From an uncultured Roseateles sp. (GTDB lineage Bacteria; Pseudomonadota; Gammaproteobacteria; Burkholderiales; Burkholderiaceae): a DNA stretch of 64,000 bases. The notes under the pieces were generated by a model. It was not told the origin of the DNA, searched no databases, and was given only the letters and a program-made list of their open reading frames with translations. Shown here one piece after another: positions 58,566 through 64,000 of this stretch. The stretch covers positions 10,486 through 74,485 of the forward strand of contig CAMPJJ010000014.1 in assembly GCA_946886855.1 (NCBI GenBank), given 5' to 3'. Every line of letters begins with the position of its first letter. Within the stretch, counting starts at the first letter, position 1. The translations under genes were made by a program, and so were the position numbers.

Positions 58566-60596
58566 TCAAGCGTCGAGCGCTTCCGCGATGAAGTGCCTGG
58601 CCACCTTCGGCTTCGGCACCCGCACGCTGAACCAGCGTCGCACGTCCTGCTCCACGCCGATGCCGTGCATGAAGTTGTAGAGCGCCTTCTTGAGCGCGTC
58701 GCCCATGGCATCGTGGTCCGTGCCGGTCGGGTCCACGAACCCGACGTCGTTCTTCGCGAACGGCGAGGGTGGCAGCGGCAGCAGTTCGACGCCGAAGGCT
58801 TTCGGATCCTGTCCTACCGGCGAGTGCACCGTGCACGCGAAGCGGTGGAAGAACCCGCTCTGGATGCAGCCGTTCTCGAACAGCTGCCGCACGTACTCCA
58901 GCGCGTCGACGGTGTCCTGCACCGTCTGCGTCGGGAAGCCGTACATCAGGTAGGCGTGCACCAGGATGCCGGACTCGGTGAACGCGCGCGTCACGCGCGC
59001 CACCTGTTCGACCGACACGCCTTTCTGCATCAGCTTCAACAGGCGATCCGACGCAACCTCCAGCCCGCCGCTGATCGCAATGCAGCCGCTGTCGGCCAGC
59101 AGTTGGCAGAGCTCGGGGGTGAAGGTCTTCTCGAAGCGCACGTTGCCCCACCAGCTGATCGAGACGCCGCGATCGATCAGCTCCTGCGCCAGGGCCTTCA
59201 GCACCTTGGGCGGCGCCGCCTCGTCGACGAAGTGGAAACCGGTCTGGCCCGTCTCCGCGACGATGGCCTCGATGCGGTCGACCAGCGTCTTCGCCGAGGC
59301 CGCCTCGTAGCGCGAGATGTAGTCCAGCGTGATGTCGCAGAAGCTGCACTTCTTCCAGTAGCAGCCGTGCGCGATGGTCAGCTTGTTCCAGCGGCCGTCG
59401 CTCCACAGCCGGTTCATCGGGTTCAGCATGTCCAGCAGCGACAGGTAGTCGTGCAGCGGCAGGCCATCCCAGGTCGGCGTGCCGACGTCCTCGAAGGGGA
59501 CGTCCGGCTCGACGAAGTTGATGTAGCGGACCTGGCCCGCGCGCACGCCGTCGGCAGGTGCCGTCTCCTGGCCTGATTGCTGGCCTGATTGCTGGCCTGA
59601 TTGCTGCTCTGATTTCTGGCCGGATTCCTGGCCTGCGTCCTCGCGCACGAAGCAGCGCACCAGCCGCTGCCGGCTGCGCCTGCCGGCGATGTGGTCGAGC
59701 AGCGCCAGCAGGGGCCGTTCGCCGGCGTCCAGCGTCACGAAGTCCACGTAGTCGAACAGGCGCGGCTCATTGAGCTCGCGCAGCTCGGTGTTGACGAAGC
59801 CGCCGCCGAACAGGATCCTGATGTGCGGCCGCTCGCGCTTGATCGTCTGGCCGATCCGCAGCGCCGCGTAGACCGCGCCGGGGAAGGGCGCCGACAGCAG
59901 TACCACGTCGGGCCGCTCCGCGTCGATCGCGGCGAGCGTCAGCTCGCGCAGCAGCTCGTCGACGAGGTTGGGCGGCGCGCTCAGCGCGTCATGCAGCGGG
60001 TCGAAGGTCGGCTGGCTGGTCGCCAGCTGCTCGGCGTAGCGGACGAACTCGAAACGCGGGTCGACCGACTCGCGCAGCACGTCGGCCAGGTCGTTCAGGT
60101 AGAGCGTCGCCAGGTGCCGCGCGCGGTCCTGCAGCCCCAGCGCGCCGAAGGCCCAGGCCAGCGGATCCTCGCCGTCATCGGCGACGTAGACCTCCAGCGT
60201 CTGGAACCGCGTCCCCTCGGGCAGGAAGGTCCGCGTGTTGATGCGATGCGCCAGCGTCGGGTCGCGTCCCTGCAGGAAGGCGATCGCCGGTGCGATCGTG
60301 GCGAAGTAGCGGTCGAAGGACTCGTCGAAATGGCGCGAGGCGATGCCGCGGTCCGGCAGCGGGATCGCCTGCACGGCGGCGCGCACGCGCTTCAACCCGT
60401 CGCGGGAGAACAGCTTGAGCACCAGCGCCAGCGCCAGGTCGCGCTGCGCCGCGGGGAAGCCGCGCGAACGCAGGAAACCCGTCAGGTAGGCCGTGGACGG
60501 GTAGGGCGTGTTGAGCTGCGTCATCGGCGGGATGAGCGACAGCACGCGCAGGGCGGGTGCCGAGGAGGGCGCGGCGGTGGGCGCGGGGGCGGACAT
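58566..60596 (-). CDS. B12-binding/radical SAM protein
   Basis: 676 residues. The N-terminal part has a B12-binding-like fold (RVLSLIPPMTQLNTPYPSTAYL..., DVVLLSAPFPGAVYAALRIGQ, HIRILFGGGFVNTEL). The radical SAM cluster motif is HGCYWKKCSFCD (CxxxxxxCxxC spaced as C-YWKK-C-SF-C). GFHFVDEAAPP, GGLEVASDRLLKLMQKG and YLMYGFPTQTVQDTVDALEYV follow. A Gln/Ser-rich tandem repeat interrupts the chain between the two domains (encoded at 59569-59640). The product, likely a methylase or rearrangement step, is unknown. The start ATG gives MSAPAP; the gene stands alone. Confidence 0.88.
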   Translation of the reverse strand: MSAPAPTAAPSSAPALRVLSLIPPMTQLNTPYPSTAYLTGFLRSRGFPAAQRDLALALVLKLFSRDGLKRVRAAVQAIPLPDRGIASRHFDESFDRYFATIAPAIAFLQGRDPTLAHRINTRTFLPEGTRFQTLEVYVADDGEDPLAWAFGALGLQDRARHLATLYLNDLADVLRESVDPRFEFVRYAEQLATSQPTFDPLHDALSAPPNLVDELLRELTLAAIDAERPDVVLLSAPFPGAVYAALRIGQTIKRERPHIRILFGGGFVNTELRELNEPRLFDYVDFVTLDAGERPLLALLDHIAGRRSRQRLVRCFVREDAGQESGQKSEQQSGQQSGQQSGQETAPADGVRAGQVRYINFVEPDVPFEDVGTPTWDGLPLHDYLSLLDMLNPMNRLWSDGRWNKLTIAHGCYWKKCSFCDITLDYISRYEAASAKTLVDRIEAIVAETGQTGFHFVDEAAPPKVLKALAQELIDRGVSISWWGNVRFEKTFTPELCQLLADSGCIAISGGLEVASDRLLKLMQKGVSVEQVARVTRAFTESGILVHAYLMYGFPTQTVQDTVDALEYVRQLFENGCIQSGFFHRFACTVHSPVGQDPKAFGVELLPLPPSPFAKNDVGFVDPTGTDHDAMGDALKKALYNFMHGIGVEQDVRRWFSVRVPKPKVARHFIAEALDA
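59569..59640 (-). repeat. 12-nt tandem repeat inside the radical SAM gene
   Basis: Six in-frame 12-nt units (TGGCCTGATTGC on the plus strand; three perfect, three diverged) encode a QQSG-type repeat in the interdomain linker. Confidence 0.9.
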
Positions 60597-60612
60597 GTCG
60601 GAACTGTAGGAG

Positions 60613-60645
60613 CAAAAAAACAAACCCGGCAGAAGCCGGGTTTGT
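60613..60645 (-). terminator. Rho-independent terminator of the HU gene
   Basis: Perfect 11-bp stem ACAAACCCGGC (60620-60630) / GCCGGGTTTGT (60635-60645); the minus strand then reads seven T residues (60619-60613). Confidence 0.93.
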
Positions 60646-60702
60646 TCGGGTCCGCCGGCACGGCCAGGACAGGCCTGGCGACCGGCGTTCGCCAGAAGGG
60701 GA

Positions 60703-61065
60703 TTACTTCTTGGCGGCCTTCTTGGCGGGCTTGGCGGCAGCGGCCTTGGGGGCCTTGGCCGGCTTGGCGGCAGCCTTGCGAGCGGCAGCCTTCGGGTCCA
60801 CGGCGGCCTTGAAGCCGGCGCCCGGGGTGAACTTCGGCAGCTTGGCGGCGGCGATCTTGATCTTGTCGCCGGTGCTGGGGTTCACGCCGGTGCGGGCAGC
60901 ACGGGCGTGTTGCTTGAAGGCACCGAAGCCAGGGATGGAAACAGCGCCACCCTTCTTCACCGTGGACACCACCGCGTCCAGCAGCGTTTCCAGGATGCGG
61001 CCAGCTTCGGCCTTGGTCAGTTCGTGCTTGGAAGCCAGGTGTTCGATCAGTTCGGTCTTGTTCAT
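60703..61065 (-). CDS. HU-type DNA-binding protein with Lys/Ala-rich tail
   Basis: 120 residues. The HU core (1-90) has MNKTELIEHLASKHELTKAEA, VSTVKKGGAVSIPGFGAF and the DNA-binding arm ARAARTGVNPSTGDKI. A C-terminal tail of KAAAKPAKAP repeats, histone H1-like, follows; such tails are common in Burkholderiales HU proteins. A nucleoid-structuring role is expected. The terminator after it is very strong and the gene is monocistronic. Confidence 0.95.
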   Translation of the reverse strand: MNKTELIEHLASKHELTKAEAGRILETLLDAVVSTVKKGGAVSIPGFGAFKQHARAARTGVNPSTGDKIKIAAAKLPKFTPGAGFKAAVDPKAAARKAAAKPAKAPKAAAAKPAKKAAKK

Positions 61066-61333
61066 TCGTTTGACTCTGCGGTTAGGGCCCGACTAACGCC
61101 GGACGGCGCGTATTGTGCGTGAGAAATCACGTGCGCATCCCCGGGTTGCCCCGCAAATCATCGATGAAATCGCCTATCCGGGGTCACGTCTTGCGCGAAT
61201 GCCGTCGCAATCAGGGTTCCCGGCCATCTTGTGAGCGCATGCAACGAGGTTTCCCTGTTGTTGCCAAGGGGGCATCCCAGGTGATTTTCCGGCGGCGTCA
61301 CGCCTTGCCGGGGAATACGTCACGCATTGGATC

Positions 61334-61888
61334 TCATGACACGAGCAGACGGTGGACAAGGTCCGGCGTGCTCGCCGCGCCGTACTTCTTCATCAGCCGT
61401 GCGCGGTACACGTCCACCGTGCGCGGACTGACGCCGAGCCTGCGGCCGATCAGCTTGCTGGTGAGGCCCTCGATCAGCAGCGCGGCGATCTCGCGCTCGC
61501 GCGGCGTCAGGTCGGCCTTGAGCTGGCGTGTCGCGGACAGGTCCTCGAAGCTCCAGATGCCGCTGGCATGCGGCCGCGACGGATCCAGCGCGCGGCCCGA
61601 CACGTGGCACCAGAACAGCTCGCCCGCGCGCGGTCCGCCGACGCGCTTCATCACGCGCTCATCGGCGTAGTAGCCGGCGGCATCGAGGCTCGCGACGATG
61701 CGCTCGCCGGTGCGCTCGAATTCGACCGGGCTCGGATACAGCAGCGCGAAGCTGTGACCGATCAACTGCTCGCGCTCCGCGCCGAAGATCTCCAGCACGA
61801 GCCGGTTGCAGTCCTTGATCAGGCGGTGCTCGGAAATCACCAGCCCGATCGGGGCCTGGTCGAAGGCGATGCGGTAGTCGAGGCTCAT
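61334..61888 (-). CDS. PAS-LuxR transcriptional regulator
   Basis: 184 residues. A PAS sensor (IAFDQAPIGLVISEHRLIKDCNRLVLEIFG...FWCHVSGRAL) is joined to a LuxR/FixJ-type helix-turn-helix (DLTPREREIAALLIEGLTSKLIGRRLGVSPRTVDVYRARLMKKYGA). No receiver domain. Close relatives in Burkholderiales sit beside catabolic genes. The start giving MSLDYRIAFDQAP is chosen. The thioesterase gene lies upstream on the same strand, 46 nt away. Confidence 0.92.
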   Translation of the reverse strand: MSLDYRIAFDQAPIGLVISEHRLIKDCNRLVLEIFGAEREQLIGHSFALLYPSPVEFERTGERIVASLDAAGYYADERVMKRVGGPRAGELFWCHVSGRALDPSRPHASGIWSFEDLSATRQLKADLTPREREIAALLIEGLTSKLIGRRLGVSPRTVDVYRARLMKKYGAASTPDLVHRLLVS

Positions 61889-61934
61889 GGGCAAGCGCGT
61901 CGCAGGCGGGTCGGGTCGGGGCGGGCCGCGATCG

Positions 61935-62372
61935 TCACAGCAAGGCGTAGGTCGTCGTCGACTGGACCGCGAGGCGGCCCTGCTCGTCGACCAGGTCGAT
62001 CTGCCCGAACGCCAGGTTCTTTCCGCGCCGCAGCAGGCGCGCCTCGATCGTGCAACGCGTCCCCGAGACCGGGCGCAGGAAGGTCGATTGCAGCTGGACG
62101 GTCGTCATCGGGCGGAACTCGCCCAGCTCGCGCATCATCAGCAGGACCATGGCCGTGTCGGCCGCCGCCATCGAGGCCTGCCCGCACATCACGCCGCCCA
62201 CGTGGACCAGGTCCGCCGCGACCGGCATCGTCAGGCGCAGCAGGCCGTCTTCCGCATGGACGGGATCCAGGCCGAGTGCGACGATCCAGGGCGCGAAGAT
62301 CGTCGGGATCTGCGCGCGCAGTTCGTCGAGGGACATCGCGTCCCGCGGCGTTGCGTCCAGGGGCAGGGTCAT
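61935..62372 (-). CDS. PaaI-type thioesterase
   Basis: 145-residue hotdog-fold thioesterase. HVGGVMCGQASMAAADTAMVLLMM is the PaaI-like signature (GG.. and Asp of the active site), and TTVQLQSTFLRPV follows. AAGGA precedes the ATG 62372. It diverges from the CoA-transferase genes across a striking palindromic region, and may remove CoA from dead-end acyl-CoAs. Confidence 0.9.
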   Translation of the reverse strand: MTLPLDATPRDAMSLDELRAQIPTIFAPWIVALGLDPVHAEDGLLRLTMPVAADLVHVGGVMCGQASMAAADTAMVLLMMRELGEFRPMTTVQLQSTFLRPVSGTRCTIEARLLRRGKNLAFGQIDLVDEQGRLAVQSTTTYALL

Positions 62373-62407
62373 CGGGCTTCCTTCGGGCGTCGGTGGCTTA
62401 ATCAATT

Positions 62408-62438
62408 CTACGTAGCGCCTACGTAATGCCTTACGTAG
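62408..62438. promoter_or_regulatory. Triple TACGTA operator
   Basis: Three TACGTA cores: CTACGTAG (62408-62415), CTACGTAA (62419-62426), TTACGTAG (62431-62438), spaced 11-12 nt, about one helix turn. The last two form a perfect inverted repeat CTACGTAA-tgcc-TTACGTAG. Confidence 0.65.
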
Positions 62439-62494
62439 TAGATTGGCCGACCAGTTCTGAACCCCGTGCATCAACGGCAAGCAGGAGACAACGG

Positions 62495-63196
62495 ATGAAC
62501 AAGCTCTTCCCCAGCGCCCAGGCGGCGCTGGACGGCATCGTGAAGGACGGCCAGCTGCTGGCCGTCGGCGGCTTCGGCCTGTGCGGCATCCCGGAGGCGC
62601 TGATCGCGGCGCTGCGGGACAGCGGCGTCAAGGGCCTCACCGTCATCAGCAACAACGCGGGCGTCGACGGTTTCGGCCTGGGCCAGCTGCTCGAGACGCG
62701 GCAGATCCGCAAGATGATCTCCAGCTATGTCGGCGAGAACAAGGAATTCGAGCGCCAGTACCTGGCCGGCGAGCTGGAACTCGAGTTCACGCCGCAGGGC
62801 ACGCTGGCCGAGAAGCTGCGCGCCGGCGGCGCGGGCATCCCGGCCTTCTTCACCCGCACCGGCGTCGGCACGCTGGTGGCCGAGGGCAAGGAGCTCCGCG
62901 AGTTCGACGGCCATCAGTACGTGATGGAGCGCGCGCTCAACCCGGACGTCGCGCTGGTCAAGGCGCACATCGCCGACAAGAGCGGCAACCTCATCTTCCG
63001 GCGCACCGCGCGCAACTTCAATCCGGCCTGCGCGATGGCGGGCCAGGTCACGGTGGTGGAGGTGGAGCAGGTCGTCGAGGTCGGCGAGCTCGATCCCGAC
63101 AGCATCCATCTGCCCGGGATCTACGTGCACCGCATCGTGCACAACCCGAATCCCGAAAAGCGCATCGAGAAGCGCACCATCCGCCCCGCTGCCTGA
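62495..63196 (+). CDS. 3-oxoacid CoA-transferase subunit A
   Basis: 233 residues of family I CoA-transferase alpha subunit (ScoA/PcaI/AtoD type). [23 protein letters not shown] is the diagnostic N-terminal motif ([10 protein letters not shown]), followed by [18 protein letters not shown] and [17 protein letters not shown]. It moves CoA from succinyl-CoA to a 3-oxoacid such as acetoacetate. AGGAG lies 9-10 nt before the ATG. The B subunit gene follows after 11 nt. Confidence 0.95.
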   Translation: MNKLFPSAQAALDGIVKDGQLLAVGGFGLCGIPEALIAALRDSGVKGLTVISNNAGVDGFGLGQLLETRQIRKMISSYVGENKEFERQYLAGELELEFTPQGTLAEKLRAGGAGIPAFFTRTGVGTLVAEGKELREFDGHQYVMERALNPDVALVKAHIADKSGNLIFRRTARNFNPACAMAGQVTVVEVEQVVEVGELDPDSIHLPGIYVHRIVHNPNPEKRIEKRTIRPAA

Positions 63197-63207
63197 GGAG
63201 ACAAGAC

Positions 63208-63846
<639 letters not shown>

Positions 63847-63878
63847 GCAAGACCTGGCACTACCGAGGTCATCCACGA

Positions 63879-64000
63879 CCCTCACCCCAACCCCTCTCCC
63901 GCAGTGCGGGAGCGGGGCCAATTGATAGCGAGCCTGCGACGACTACGCCTGAGCGGTGGAAACTCTCTCTCCCGCACCGCGGGAGAGGGTGGGGGAGAGG
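63879..64000. repeat. GC-rich inverted-repeat element (dispersed type), cut by the window end
   Basis: CCTCACCCCAACCCCTCTCCCGC-like left part (from 63879) is nearly complementary to the right part (63979-64000, GCGGGAGAGGGTGGGGG-like). Two inner hairpins, CTCCCGC-agt-GCGGGAG and CTCCCGC-acc-GCGGGAG, lie 60-70 nt apart. Such elements occur as dispersed intergenic copies in many proteobacteria. Confidence 0.7.

Overview
The window is about 64 kb of very GC-rich DNA with high coding density and many 4-nt ATGA gene overlaps. Gene content and protein flavour point to a betaproteobacterium of the order Burkholderiales, probably near Roseateles/Mitsuaria/Rubrivivax. Supporting signs are the tilS-lysC-tRNA-Ser order, Bug-family (TctC) binding proteins, an Ala/Lys-tailed HU, and a large set of LysR and TetR regulators. 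The taxonomic placement is inference; no 16S rRNA gene is present.

Layout. 0-7 kb: housekeeping genes (end of tilS, aspartokinase lysC, tRNA-Ser(GCU)), a PaiB-like flavin protein, a small membrane protein with a double-glycine-leader (bacteriocin-type) peptide, ETF-ubiquinone oxidoreductase, an OsmC protein, an SDR and a YceH-like protein. 7-17 kb: a minus-strand ABC importer with TWO adjacent ATPases and a LysR gene, divergent from an acid phosphatase, a porin and pyruvate kinase. 17-25 kb: a long minus-strand run with a three-subunit molybdenum hydroxylase (PaoABC-like), LysR regulator, Bug binding protein, CaiB/BaiF CoA-transferase and enoyl-CoA hydratase, which looks like an uptake and degradation unit for an organic acid or aldehyde. 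25-28 kb: an accessory island with a Pro-Val repeat peptide, a wrecked GH5 cellulase and a 633-aa protein with a HEPN-type RNase motif. 28-33 kb: epoxide hydrolase, thioesterase, flavin-fold stress protein, exonuclease III, Dps and a TetR gene with a palindromic operator. 33-37 kb: a large lipoprotein joining two discoidin-like domains to a di-haem oxidoreductase, and a small secreted protein.

37-45 kb is the most coherent unit: a GtrA-like protein, a PAP2-fold membrane protein lacking its catalytic histidines, a PmrA/PmrB-like two-component system, an ArnC/GtrB-like glycosyltransferase, an ArnT-like transferase, a ChbG/YdjC-like deacetylase and two membrane proteins. PmrA-box-like hexamer repeats lie in front of both the PAP2 gene and the glycosyltransferase gene. 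I read it as a self-regulated lipid A or other envelope-lipid glycosylation locus.

45-64 kb: an N-terminally truncated histidine kinase, an HxlR/MFS divergent pair with a candidate operator, a LysR/ketopantoate-reductase-like divergent pair, an IorAB-type molybdenum hydroxylase, a TetR/SDR pair sharing one 12-nt palindrome, a threonine-aldolase-like enzyme, a secreted cyanophycinase-like protein, a B12-binding/radical SAM protein, HU, a PAS-LuxR regulator, a PaaI-like thioesterase and a 3-oxoacid CoA-transferase pair behind a striking TACGTA-repeat operator. The window ends in a GC-rich inverted repeat of the dispersed intergenic type.

I found no CRISPR array, rRNA, transposase or prophage. 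All functional names rest on motif recognition by eye, without database searches.
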